NCBI RefSeq assembly: GCF_042682565.1
Contig: NZ_JBHUIC010000004.1
Length of the DNA: 64,000 nucleotides
From: Pistricoccus aurantiacus
GTDB taxonomy: Bacteria; Pseudomonadota; Gammaproteobacteria; Pseudomonadales; Halomonadaceae
Reading direction: 5' to 3' (one strand)
A model generated the notes under the pieces. The model had not been told where the DNA came from. It made no database searches and was given only the letters and a program-made list of their open reading frames with translations. Within the stretch, counting starts at the first letter, position 1. Every line of letters begins with the position of its first letter. The translations under genes were made by a program, and so were the position numbers. Of the stretch, positions 1 to 7,820 are shown piece by piece.

Positions 1-45
1 TCGATCTTGAACACACGTTTATTTGATCAGGCCTGGAGATCCCTC

Positions 46-318
46 ATGACTGAAAAATGCGTCAGGATCTGGGTCAGCGGCAAGGTACAGGGTGTCGGGT
101 TTCGCCGCGCGGTTCAGGAGCGCGCCTTGCAGGAGAATGTAACCGGCGAGGCGCGCAATCTGGCGGACGGGCGTGTCGAAGTGCTGCTGTGTGGCGATAG
201 CGGCAAGGTCAACGCCTTGATTCAATGGCTATGGCAAGGGCCGAGCGCGGCTCGGGTATCCAATGTCGAGGTTCAGGACGAAAGGTGGCGGGACCGCGAC
301 AACTTCGTGGCTTATTGA
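46..318 (+). CDS. acyP: Acylphosphatase
   Basis: A 90-residue protein that would hydrolyse the carboxyl-phosphate bond of acylphosphates such as acetyl phosphate or carbamoyl phosphate in the cytoplasm. The family signature VQGVGFRR is present, with the catalytic Arg at residue 20 and the catalytic Asn at residue 38 in ARNLADG. The length matches the one-domain family. An in-frame start exists upstream near position 7, but I chose the ATG at 46 because a GGAGA ribosome-binding site sits just before it and the extension matches nothing in the family. The gene converges on the nucleoside hydrolase gene with a gap of about 23 bases. Confidence 0.93.
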   Translation: MTEKCVRIWVSGKVQGVGFRRAVQERALQENVTGEARNLADGRVEVLLCGDSGKVNALIQWLWQGPSAARVSNVEVQDERWRDRDNFVAY

Positions 319-341
319 TCCCGTCTCTATCGCTCAACCGG

Positions 342-1283
342 TTATTTCAACGTATCGACGATCCACTGAACGATCCCCTTGCCGTCCGCGCCCAGGCAGA
401 CATCGACTTCCGGATTACGCGACCAGCGCTCGTCGATGAACGGGCGATCCTTGGGGGCGAACAGGGTCTGTCCTTCCGCGTCGCCGTCGGTGATCACGCT
501 CAGGTGGCCGGTCGCGGTGGTGAATAGATCAGGCTTCATCAGGAAAGCCAAGGCACAGCTGTCGTGGGGACAGCAGCCGTCGATACCCAGAAACTCGCGA
601 TAGAAGTCGCTGTAGAACCCGTAGCTGCCGGCGAGCACTTCTCCAAGCCGTCCCTGACCCTTGGCGATCGCTTCCATGTCCTTTGGACTCAGCACACAGC
701 GGTGGGTGGCGTCCAGTCCTACCAGGGTCAGCGGCCAGCCGGCAGTCAGCACCTTCGAGGCGGCGTGCGGATCGTTGAACATGTTGGCTTCCGACACCGG
801 GGTGACGTTACCGCCTTCCTTGATCGAACCGCCCATGACCACCACTCGCTTGACCCGCTTGACGATGGTCGGATCGAGCTGCAGGGCAACGGCCAGGTTG
901 CCCAGCGGACCCACTGCCACCAGGCTGACCTCGTTAGGACGTGCGTTGATGGTATCGACGATAAATTGCGCGGCGCTTGTCTCCAGCGCCCGGCCTTGCA
1001 CCCGTGGCAGCTCGATATCCCCCAGGCCGTTGGCGCCGTGGATATGCGCCGGCGCGGCATATTTCGTCTTGACCAGCGGGACGGCTGCCCCTTGAGCGAC
1101 GGGAATTCGCTGATCCGCCAGTTCACTCAGCAGCAGGGCGTTCTGGGTAGCGGTCTCGACCTCGACATTGCCGAAAGTGGTGGTCAGTCCCAGTAGCTCG
1201 ATATCCGGATGCGCCAGGGCGATGGCGATGGCCTGGGCGTCGTCCACTCCCGGGTCCGTATCGAAGATGATGGATTCGCGCAT
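342..1283 (-). CDS. Inosine/uridine-preferring nucleoside hydrolase
   Basis: A 313-residue protein of the Ca-dependent nucleoside hydrolase family, which cleaves the N-glycosidic bond of ribonucleosides to give free base and ribose. The N-terminal metal-binding motif DTDPGVDDAQA is intact (residues 8-18) and a late Asp/His region (GLDATHRC) is also seen. Purine versus pyrimidine preference cannot be told from the sequence. A strong AAGGAGA ribosome-binding site precedes the ATG. It is the last gene of a minus-strand operon behind a PfkB-type sugar kinase, which would suit phosphorylation of the ribose it releases. Confidence 0.88.
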   Translation of the reverse strand: MRESIIFDTDPGVDDAQAIAIALAHPDIELLGLTTTFGNVEVETATQNALLLSELADQRIPVAQGAAVPLVKTKYAAPAHIHGANGLGDIELPRVQGRALETSAAQFIVDTINARPNEVSLVAVGPLGNLAVALQLDPTIVKRVKRVVVMGGSIKEGGNVTPVSEANMFNDPHAASKVLTAGWPLTLVGLDATHRCVLSPKDMEAIAKGQGRLGEVLAGSYGFYSDFYREFLGIDGCCPHDSCALAFLMKPDLFTTATGHLSVITDGDAEGQTLFAPKDRPFIDERWSRNPEVDVCLGADGKGIVQWIVDTLK

Positions 1284-1335
1284 GGTGATCTCCTTTTACT
1301 TTTGCGCTGGTGAAAGGGCGCTTGGATGATGAAAA

Positions 1336-2283
1336 TCAGGTTCTTGAAAAGAACAGTCCGGGCCATTGTGCCAGCGCCGCGTCCACTTCCGTTGCCAAGG
1401 GAATGCTCGGGGCGGCGCCGGTGCGCTGTACGCTCAGGGCGGCGGCGACGCTCGCCCGTTGCAAGGAACTCTCGATATCGCCTCCGGCTTGTCTGTCCGC
1501 CATAAAGTAGCCGATAAAGGTATCCCCGGCGGCGGTGGTATCCACCACTTGGACAGAATGCGCCGGTAGGCACAAGCGATGTTCCCGATAGTGATGGCAC
1601 ACCCCATCCACGCCAAGGGTCAACACCAGTTCCGTTTCCGGCAGGCGCTTTGCCAGCCTGTCGAGCAGGGCGTCGGCGTCGCTGTCCCAAGGCAGACCCG
1701 TCAGACTCGCTGCCTCGCCGCGATTGATGAACAGCAGTCGGCAGTGCTCCAGCGGCAAATCTTGTACCTTGGCATCCATCGGCGCCGGATTGAAGGCGAC
1801 CTGTAGCCCGCGAGCCGCCGCCTTGCGCAGAGCGCTATCCAGGCCGTTGCATTCGTTCTGCAGCACCAGCCAGCCGCCGGGCTGTGCATTCTCGATCAGT
1901 GAGCCTAGCGTCGCTTCGTTGAAGCCGTGATTGGCGCCGGGAAAGAGAATGATCGCGTTCTCGCCCTGGTCGTCCACCTGAATCAGCGCATGGCCGCTGG
2001 GCTCGCTGGCCAGTTCCACGGCGCTGGTATCGACGCCGGAAGAAACGAGAATCTCCAGCGCCCAGCGATCCATGCTGCCAAGGCGCCCCCAATGCTGGAC
2101 CCGGCCGCCGGCCCGCGCCATGGCCAGTGACTGATTGGCGCCCTTGCCTCCTAGTACCTGCTGAAAGTCGGTGCTGCTCAAGGTTTCGCCGGGGCGCACC
2201 AGATGGGGCACCCGATAGACATGATCGATATTGATCGAGCCGAGATTGTAGAGAAGGGGCTTATCAGTGCGCATGGTCGGCAT
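1336..2283 (-). CDS. PfkB-family sugar kinase (ribokinase-like)
   Basis: A 315-residue ribokinase-type kinase. The N-terminal region NLGSINIDHVYRVPHL and the glycine pair in LGGKGANQSLAMAR are typical of the ribokinase/fructokinase branch. The C-terminal anion-hole and catalytic Asp motif appears as DTTAAGDTFIGYF near residue 250. The likely substrate is ribose or another pentose, inferred from the adjacent nucleoside hydrolase. Two in-frame ATGs lie at 2283 and 2274; the purine-rich GGCAGG is better spaced for the second, so the true start may be 2274. The 5' end overlaps the upstream dehydrogenase by 20 bases, implying one transcript. Confidence 0.85.
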   Translation of the reverse strand: MPTMRTDKPLLYNLGSINIDHVYRVPHLVRPGETLSSTDFQQVLGGKGANQSLAMARAGGRVQHWGRLGSMDRWALEILVSSGVDTSAVELASEPSGHALIQVDDQGENAIILFPGANHGFNEATLGSLIENAQPGGWLVLQNECNGLDSALRKAAARGLQVAFNPAPMDAKVQDLPLEHCRLLFINRGEAASLTGLPWDSDADALLDRLAKRLPETELVLTLGVDGVCHHYREHRLCLPAHSVQVVDTTAAGDTFIGYFMADRQAGGDIESSLQRASVAAALSVQRTGAAPSIPLATEVDAALAQWPGLFFSRT

Positions 2284-3223
2284 CCTGCCAGCTGCGTATG
2301 TTGTCTACGGTGAGCCTGACCACATTGGCTCGGGCCTCCGGGGAAATCCAGGCGTTGTGAGGCGTCACGATCAGATTCAAGGGCGCATCCTGATGATCGC
2401 GCAATGCTCTGAGTAGCGGGTGATCTCTGGGCGGCGGCTCCTGGGGCAAAGTGTCAACCCCCAGACCGCCGAGCCGGCCCGCCTGAAGGGCTCCAAGCGC
2501 CGCCGGCTCATCGACGATACCGCCTCGGGCACAGTTGATCAGCAGCGCCTGAGGCTTCAGGCGCGCCAGCAGATCCGCATCGATCAGATGGCGGGTTGAC
2601 TGGGTAAGCGGGCAGTGCAGGCTGATCACATCCGCCTGGGGCGCCAGTTCCACGAGCGTCGGGCGGCTATCTTGACCCTTGCCTCCCGGTCGTGCGGCAA
2701 AGCTGACCCGCATGCTGAAGGCTTCTGCCAGTGTCGCCACCGCCTGGCCAAGCTCGCCCTGGCCGACGATGACCAACTGCTTGTCCGCCAGTTGCAGGGT
2801 GCGATGATCCATCAGACAGAAGAAAGGACTCTCGCTCCAGCGTCCGGCCAGAACGTCCCGCTGATACAGCGGCAAGCGATTGGCCAGGGCCAGCATCAGC
2901 ATCAAGGTGTGCTGGGCGACGCTCGCGGTGCCGTAGGCCTCGACGTTCCTGACCGTGATGCCAAGACGCTTCGCCGCCTCGAGATCGACGTTGTCGGTGC
3001 CGGTGGCAGTCAGGCAGATCAGCTTGACGGTGGGTGATGATTCCAGCACTTCAGCGTCGAGCACCACCTTGTTGACAATGGCGATCTCGGCTTCCTGTAG
3101 ACGCGGAATGCATTCCTCCGGTCGGGTGCTGGCATGAACTTCAAACGTATCCACACAGGCGCGCAGGGGAGCGAGGTCGATATCCTCGCCAAGGGTTGCG
3201 GCATCGAGAAGCACGGCTTTCAT
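2264..3223 (-). CDS. D-2-hydroxyacid dehydrogenase (glycerate dehydrogenase-like)
   Basis: A 319-residue NAD(P)-dependent D-2-hydroxyacid dehydrogenase. The Rossmann segment is VIVGQGELGQAVATLA (around residue 150). The family Arg is in NCARGGIVDEPA, and the catalytic His sits in TPHNAWISPEAR near the C terminus. The overall form resembles HprA-type glycerate/hydroxypyruvate reductases. It is the first gene of the minus-strand set with the sugar kinase and nucleoside hydrolase. The metabolic reason for the grouping is unknown; removal or formation of a hydroxyacid derived from sugar breakdown is possible but is only inference. Confidence 0.86.
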   Translation of the reverse strand: MKAVLLDAATLGEDIDLAPLRACVDTFEVHASTRPEECIPRLQEAEIAIVNKVVLDAEVLESSPTVKLICLTATGTDNVDLEAAKRLGITVRNVEAYGTASVAQHTLMLMLALANRLPLYQRDVLAGRWSESPFFCLMDHRTLQLADKQLVIVGQGELGQAVATLAEAFSMRVSFAARPGGKGQDSRPTLVELAPQADVISLHCPLTQSTRHLIDADLLARLKPQALLINCARGGIVDEPAALGALQAGRLGGLGVDTLPQEPPPRDHPLLRALRDHQDAPLNLIVTPHNAWISPEARANVVRLTVDNIRSWQDADHAH

Positions 3224-3271
3224 GAAATTCCTCGCAGCGGTTGCTCGGGTTCAGGTGTCTTACCCCTTATC

Positions 3272-3302
3272 TTGCCTCTCGGGGGGCTCGGCACGCTATA
3301 AT
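3272..3302 (+). promoter_or_regulatory. Candidate sigma70 promoter for fmdB-aspS
   Basis: A perfect -10 hexamer TATAAT occurs at 3297-3302 in the gap between divergent genes, with TTGCCT at 3272-3277 as the best -35. The spacer is 19 bases, longer than ideal. It points toward the zinc-ribbon gene at 3418. Confidence 0.45.
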
Positions 3303-3417
3303 GGCCGGCTTTCAGGATAGGCTTGAAAGTACGGCGTTCGACCACATATCGGGCGGTTGATGGCATCCGTGCTTCCGATGCCACACCTTGCTTGGTTGCG
3401 CTCAGGAGTCAAGAACC

Positions 3418-3759
3418 ATGCCCATCTACGAATACGAGTGCAAGGCCTGCGGCCATCGCCTCGAGAAGTTGCAGAAGATCAGCGCCGCTCCGCTGACGGA
3501 TTGCCCGTCCTGCGAAGCTTCGTCCCTGTCGCGACTGGTGTCCGCCGCGGGTTTCCGCCTGGCCGGCGGCGGCTGGTACGAAACCGACTTCAAATCCGGC
3601 GACAATAAAAAGAACCTGGCCGGCGACCGAAAACCCGCGGCCAAGGACGACGCAGGGTCGAAGCAGAGCTCGGATTCTAAGCAAGGAGCGAGTTCAAGAC
3701 AGGACGGTAGCGCCGCGTCCGTCGCCAAGCCCACGGTCAAGAAAGATACCGCTGTTTAA
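3418..3759 (+). CDS. FmdB-family zinc-ribbon protein
   Basis: A 113-residue protein starting MPIYEYECKACGH, the standard opening of FmdB-type putative regulatory zinc ribbons. Two CxxC pairs, CKAC near residue 9 and CPSC near residue 36, form the metal site. After about residue 55 the protein becomes a low-complexity hydrophilic tail rich in Ser, Lys, Asp and Gln, which is common in proteobacterial members. The biochemical role is not established. It lies directly upstream of aspS, its usual neighbour in gammaproteobacteria. The ATG at 3418 is preferred over an upstream in-frame start because the ribbon begins exactly there, with AGGAG before it. Confidence 0.85.
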   Translation: MPIYEYECKACGHRLEKLQKISAAPLTDCPSCEASSLSRLVSAAGFRLAGGGWYETDFKSGDNKKNLAGDRKPAAKDDAGSKQSSDSKQGASSRQDGSAASVAKPTVKKDTAV

Positions 3760-3861
3760 GTCGAAGGCCTTCACGGCCGATGTTTATCGACCGTCTTGAT
3801 CACCTGTTTTTTATCAACTTTTTAGCAACCCTCTTTATCACAAAATGGAACAGGATTTGCC

Positions 3862-5643
3862 ATGCGCAGCCATTATTGCGGCCAGCTGAACGAGAGCCTG
3901 GTGGACCAGCAGGTCACCCTATGCGGCTGGGTACATCGCCGGCGTGATCACGGCGGGGTGATCTTCCTCGACCTGCGGGATCGCGACGGTATCGCTCAGG
4001 TGGTGGTCGACCCGGATACCGCGCAAGCCTTCGCCACCGCGGACCGGGCGCGCAACGAATATGTGCTGCGTATTCAGGGTCGGGTGCGCCTGCGCCCGGA
4101 AGGCACCGAGAACCCCAACATGCCTACCGGCATGATCGAGGTGCTGGCCAAGGACGTCGAGGTGCTAAATAGCGCCGCCACGCCGCCGTTTCAGCTCGAC
4201 GAGCATGGCAAGGTGGGTGAGGAGGTACGCCTCAAGCATCGCTATATCGATCTGCGCCGTCCGGAGATGATCGAGAAGCTGCGCCTGCGCTCGCGGATTT
4301 CCCATCAGGTGCGCGCCTTCCTGGAAAAGGAAGGCTTCCTGGATATCGAGACGCCGATCCTGACCCGTGCCACGCCGGAGGGCGCCCGGGACTATCTGGT
4401 GCCGAGCCGTACCTACCCGGGCAGCTTCTTCGCGCTGCCCCAGTCACCTCAGCTGTTCAAGCAGCTGCTGATGGTGTCCGGCTTCGATCGCTACTATCAG
4501 ATCGCCAAATGTTTTCGGGACGAGGATCTGCGGGCGGATCGCCAGCCGGAATTCACTCAGATCGATATCGAGGCCTCCTTCATCGACGAGGACGCCATCA
4601 TGGGCATCACCGAGGCGATGATCCGCAATCTGTTCCAGGACGTGCTGGATATCGATCTGCCGGAATTCCCGCGCATGCCCTACGCGGAGGCGATGAGCCG
4701 CTTCGGCTCCGACAAGCCGGATCTGCGCATTCCCTTGGAACTCACGGATATCGACGATCTGATGAAGGATGTCGATTTCAAGGTTTTTTCCGGTCCCGCC
4801 AATGCGGAGGATGGTCGTGTGGCGGCGCTCAAGGTGCCCGGCGGTGCCAAGCTTTCCCGCAAGGAAATCGACGAATATACCAAGTTCGTGGGCATCTACG
4901 GCGCCCGAGGGCTGGCCTGGATCAAGGTCAACGAGCGGGCGAAAGGTCTCGAAGGGCTGCAGTCACCCATCGTCAAGTTCATGGAAGGCGTGATCGAGGA
5001 ACTGCTCGATCGGGTCGAGGCGAAAGATGGCGACATCATCTTCTTCGGCGCGGACAAGACCCGCATCGTCGACGAGGCCCTGGGAGCGCTGCGGGTCAAG
5101 CTGGGGGCGGATCTGGATCTCTATACCCAGGCCTGGGCGCCGCTGTGGGTAGTAGACTTCCCGATGTTCGAGCCGGATGACAAGGGCGGCCTGACGCCGT
5201 TGCATCATCCCTTTACCGCGCCTTCCTGCGATATCGACACCTTGAAAGCGGACCCGGCCAAGGCGCTTTCCCGGGCCTACGACATGGTGCTCAACGGCAC
5301 CGAGCTGGGCGGCGGCTCGATCCGTATTCACGATCAGGCCATGCAGCGGGAGGTCTTCGAGGTGCTGGGCATCGGCGAGGCGGAGGCCCAGGAGAAATTC
5401 GGCTTCCTGCTGGACGCCCTCAAGTTCGGCGCGCCGCCTCATGGCGGGCTGGCCTTCGGCCTGGACCGGCTGGTGATGCTGATGACCGGCGCCAATACCA
5501 TTCGTGAAGTCATCGCTTTCCCCAAGACCCAGAGCGCCGCCTGCCTGATGACGGACGCCCCGGGCGAGGCTTCCGCCGAGCAGCTCAAGGAACTCAATAT
5601 TCGCCTGCGTCAGAGGGCCAAGCCGGAAGTCAGCGGCGAGTAA
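3862..5643 (+). CDS. aspS: Aspartate--tRNA ligase
   Basis: A 593-residue class II aminoacyl-tRNA synthetase that attaches aspartate to tRNA. The N-terminal OB-fold anticodon-binding domain (GWVHRRRDHGG, about residues 1-105) is followed by the class II core with motif 2 (CFRDEDLRADRQPEFTQID). The bacterial GAD insertion lies around residues 290-420 and motif 3 is GLAFGLDRLVM near the C terminus. Length is normal for a bacterial AspRS. The sequence alone does not decide whether it is discriminating or also charges tRNA-Asn. It opens the aspS-yebC-ruvCAB series. Confidence 0.97.
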   Translation: MRSHYCGQLNESLVDQQVTLCGWVHRRRDHGGVIFLDLRDRDGIAQVVVDPDTAQAFATADRARNEYVLRIQGRVRLRPEGTENPNMPTGMIEVLAKDVEVLNSAATPPFQLDEHGKVGEEVRLKHRYIDLRRPEMIEKLRLRSRISHQVRAFLEKEGFLDIETPILTRATPEGARDYLVPSRTYPGSFFALPQSPQLFKQLLMVSGFDRYYQIAKCFRDEDLRADRQPEFTQIDIEASFIDEDAIMGITEAMIRNLFQDVLDIDLPEFPRMPYAEAMSRFGSDKPDLRIPLELTDIDDLMKDVDFKVFSGPANAEDGRVAALKVPGGAKLSRKEIDEYTKFVGIYGARGLAWIKVNERAKGLEGLQSPIVKFMEGVIEELLDRVEAKDGDIIFFGADKTRIVDEALGALRVKLGADLDLYTQAWAPLWVVDFPMFEPDDKGGLTPLHHPFTAPSCDIDTLKADPAKALSRAYDMVLNGTELGGGSIRIHDQAMQREVFEVLGIGEAEAQEKFGFLLDALKFGAPPHGGLAFGLDRLVMLMTGANTIREVIAFPKTQSAACLMTDAPGEASAEQLKELNIRLRQRAKPEVSGE

Positions 5644-5679
5644 AAGCCGACGCGCAGCAGATCGTGAAGGGGGCTATAA

Positions 5680-6429
5680 ATGGCAGGCCATAGCAAATGG
5701 GCCAATATAAAGCACCGCAAGGCGGCTCAGGACGCCAAGCGGGGCAAGATCTTCACCAAGCTGATTCGCGAACTGACCGTCGCCGCCCGGGAGGGCGGCG
5801 GCGAGCCGGCGGATAATCCACGGCTACGAGCCGCCATGGACAAGGCCTTGGCCAGCAACATGACCAAGGACACCATCCAACGGGCCATCGATCGCGGCGC
5901 CGGTAATGTGGATGGTGACAACATGGAGGAGATCGTCTATGAAGGCTATGGCCCGGAAGGGGTAGCGATCCTGGTCGAGTGCATGACCGACAATCGTAAC
6001 CGCACCGTGTCCGAGGTGCGTCATGCCTTCAGCAAGAATGGCGGCAATCTGGGCACCACTGGTTCCGTGGCTTTCATGTTCAATCATCAAGGGCGCTTGA
6101 TGTTTCCCGTCGATAGCGATGAGGAAGCCATCATGGAAGCCGCGCTGGAAGCAGGCGCCGAGGATGTCATCAATAACGACGACGGAACCATCGAGGTGGT
6201 GACCTCCACCAAACAGTTCTGGGCGGCCAAGGAAGCCCTGGCGGCGGCGGGACTGGAACCGGAAAACAGCGAAATCGGCAAGTACCCGGAAAATTATTCG
6301 CCGATCAGCGACGTGGAGACCGCGCAGAAGATTATCAAGCTGGTGGACAGGCTCGAGGATCTCGACGATGTGCAAAACGTCTATTCCAACGCGGACTTCG
6401 CCGATGATGTACTCGAACAACTGGATTGA
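5680..6429 (+). CDS. yebC: YebC/PmpR-family protein
   Basis: A 249-residue YebC-type protein, starting with the invariant MAGHSKWANIKHRK block. Domain 1 is the basic N-terminal helical part. Members have been described as DNA-binding regulators and, more recently, as translation factors that relieve ribosome stalling; this sequence cannot distinguish between the two roles. It sits 36 bases after aspS and 21 bases before ruvC, the conserved order in gammaproteobacteria, with a GGGGG purine run as ribosome-binding site. Confidence 0.93.
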   Translation: MAGHSKWANIKHRKAAQDAKRGKIFTKLIRELTVAAREGGGEPADNPRLRAAMDKALASNMTKDTIQRAIDRGAGNVDGDNMEEIVYEGYGPEGVAILVECMTDNRNRTVSEVRHAFSKNGGNLGTTGSVAFMFNHQGRLMFPVDSDEEAIMEAALEAGAEDVINNDDGTIEVVTSTKQFWAAKEALAAAGLEPENSEIGKYPENYSPISDVETAQKIIKLVDRLEDLDDVQNVYSNADFADDVLEQLD

Positions 6430-6450
6430 ATTCGGTACGGGACGAGTCTC

Positions 6451-7026
6451 GTGCTGATCCTGGGAATCGATCCGGGATCGCGCATCACCGGCTTCGGCGT
6501 GCTCGATGTCAGCACTCCCGCGCCGCGCTATGTGGCCAGCGGCTGCCTTCGCCTGCAGGATGACGACCTGGCCCAGCGCCTGGCCCAGGTCTATGCGGGA
6601 ATCAGCGAACTGATCGGCCTGCATCGTCCAGGAGAGTTCGCCATCGAGCGGGTCTTCATGGCCAGGAATGCGGATTCCGCATTGAAGCTCGGTCAGGCCA
6701 GAGGGGCGGCGATCGTGTGTGCCGCCAATCACGGCCTTATGGTCAGCGAATATGCTGCCCGCCAGATCAAACAGGCAGTGACCGGTACCGGCGCGGCGGA
6801 AAAGAGTCAGGTGCAACATATGGTTCAGGCCATTCTCGGCTTGAATCAATGTCCGCAGGCGGACGCCGCGGATGCGCTGGCCATCGCCCTGACTCATGCC
6901 TACGCGCGTGCGGGACTGGTTAAACACCTGGGCCAAGGGAGGGGCGGTACAACGTCTCGACGCGGCAGTCGCTGGCGTGACTATGTCCCTTCGGATCCTG
7001 TTCCCCAAGACCCGGTCTCCGATTGA
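6451..7026 (+). CDS. ruvC: Crossover junction endodeoxyribonuclease RuvC
   Basis: A 191-residue Holliday-junction resolvase. The acidic catalytic residues are visible: Asp in ILGIDPGS (residue 7), Glu in FAIERVFM, and the late pair in ADAADALAIALTHA. It starts with GTG directly followed by the LILGIDPG motif, so the start is well fixed. The protein would work with RuvA and RuvB, but here ruvA begins 173 bases downstream rather than immediately, and the gap carries tandem repeats. The last 30 or so residues form a basic, low-complexity tail. Confidence 0.96.
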   Translation: MLILGIDPGSRITGFGVLDVSTPAPRYVASGCLRLQDDDLAQRLAQVYAGISELIGLHRPGEFAIERVFMARNADSALKLGQARGAAIVCAANHGLMVSEYAARQIKQAVTGTGAAEKSQVQHMVQAILGLNQCPQADAADALAIALTHAYARAGLVKHLGQGRGGTTSRRGSRWRDYVPSDPVPQDPVSD

Positions 7027-7130
7027 TGCCGCCTTCATGACAATATTTCGATAAATTCATGCTGAAATCATTATGAAACAGCGTTTGCAAAAGCGCTGGT
7101 CAGTGGTTTTTGCGATGCGTATAGTACTTC

Positions 7131-7186
7131 GAGTTAGTAGCTTAGAGTTAGTGGCTTTGAGTTAGTGGCTTGTCATTAGTGGTTTC
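7131..7186. repeat. Four tandem 14-bp repeats before ruvA
   Basis: Units at 7131-7144 (GAGTTAGTAGCTTA), 7145-7158 (GAGTTAGTGGCTTT), 7159-7172 (GAGTTAGTGGCTTG) and a decayed unit at 7173-7186 (TCATTAGTGGTTTC). The array ends 13 bases before the ruvA ATG, in the otherwise featureless gap between ruvC and ruvA. The first three units are nearly identical. Confidence 0.85.
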
Positions 7187-7199
7187 AAGGATCGATGGC

Positions 7200-7808
7200 A
7201 TGATTGGACGCCTGCGAGGCACTCTGCTGGAAAAACAGCCTCCCTGGCTGGTGATCGACGTGGGCGGGGTAGGGTACGAACTCGAAGCCTCAATGACGAC
7301 GCTGCTGGCCTTGCCGGCGCCCAGTGAGCAGGTTCAGCTTTATACCCACCTGACGGTGCGTGAAGATGCCCACCTGCTCTACGGTTTCGCCCGGGAAAAG
7401 GAGCGCGCCCTGTTTCGCGCCCTGATCAAGGTCAACGGCATCGGTCCCAAGCTGGCCCTGGCGATTCTCTCCGGCATGGAAGAAGAGCTGTTTATTCGCT
7501 GCGTGCTGGAAGACGACGTCAAGGCGCTGACTCGCCTGCCCGGGGTCGGCAAGAAGACCGCGGAGCGACTGGTGATCGAGATGCGCGACCGCTTCCCGCA
7601 TTGGTCTCAGCCTGGTCTCGAATCCCAGGACGTCATGACTTCCGGTTCATTGTCGATGCCTCAGGATCCCCGGCAGGACGCGGAAGCCGCCTTGATTTCC
7701 TTGGGGTACAAGCCTACCGAAGCCAGCCGAATGCTTTCCGGCCTGGAAGAAGGGCTTTCCACGGAAGCACTGATCAAGGCGGCCTTGACCCGCAAACTGG
7801 CAGGCTGA
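7200..7808 (+). CDS. ruvA: Holliday junction branch migration protein RuvA
   Basis: A 202-residue RuvA that binds four-way DNA junctions as a tetramer and loads the RuvB motor. It begins MIGRLRGTLLEK, the standard start. The N-terminal OB-fold runs to about residue 62. Two helix-hairpin-helix motifs follow, VNGIGPKLALAIL and LPGVGKKTAERL, and the C-terminal RuvB-binding domain (residues 155-202) ends ALTRKLAG. An in-frame extension to 7170 runs into the tandem repeat and is rejected. CAAGGA at 7186-7191 serves as ribosome-binding site. Confidence 0.96.
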   Translation: MIGRLRGTLLEKQPPWLVIDVGGVGYELEASMTTLLALPAPSEQVQLYTHLTVREDAHLLYGFAREKERALFRALIKVNGIGPKLALAILSGMEEELFIRCVLEDDVKALTRLPGVGKKTAERLVIEMRDRFPHWSQPGLESQDVMTSGSLSMPQDPRQDAEAALISLGYKPTEASRMLSGLEEGLSTEALIKAALTRKLAG

Positions 7809-7820
7809 AGGTGATCGCCC

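Noticed and set aside
5824..7038. 404-aa minus-strand frame opposite yebC and ruvC
   Set aside because: A GC-rich shadow frame that spans two well-supported genes; no family motif.
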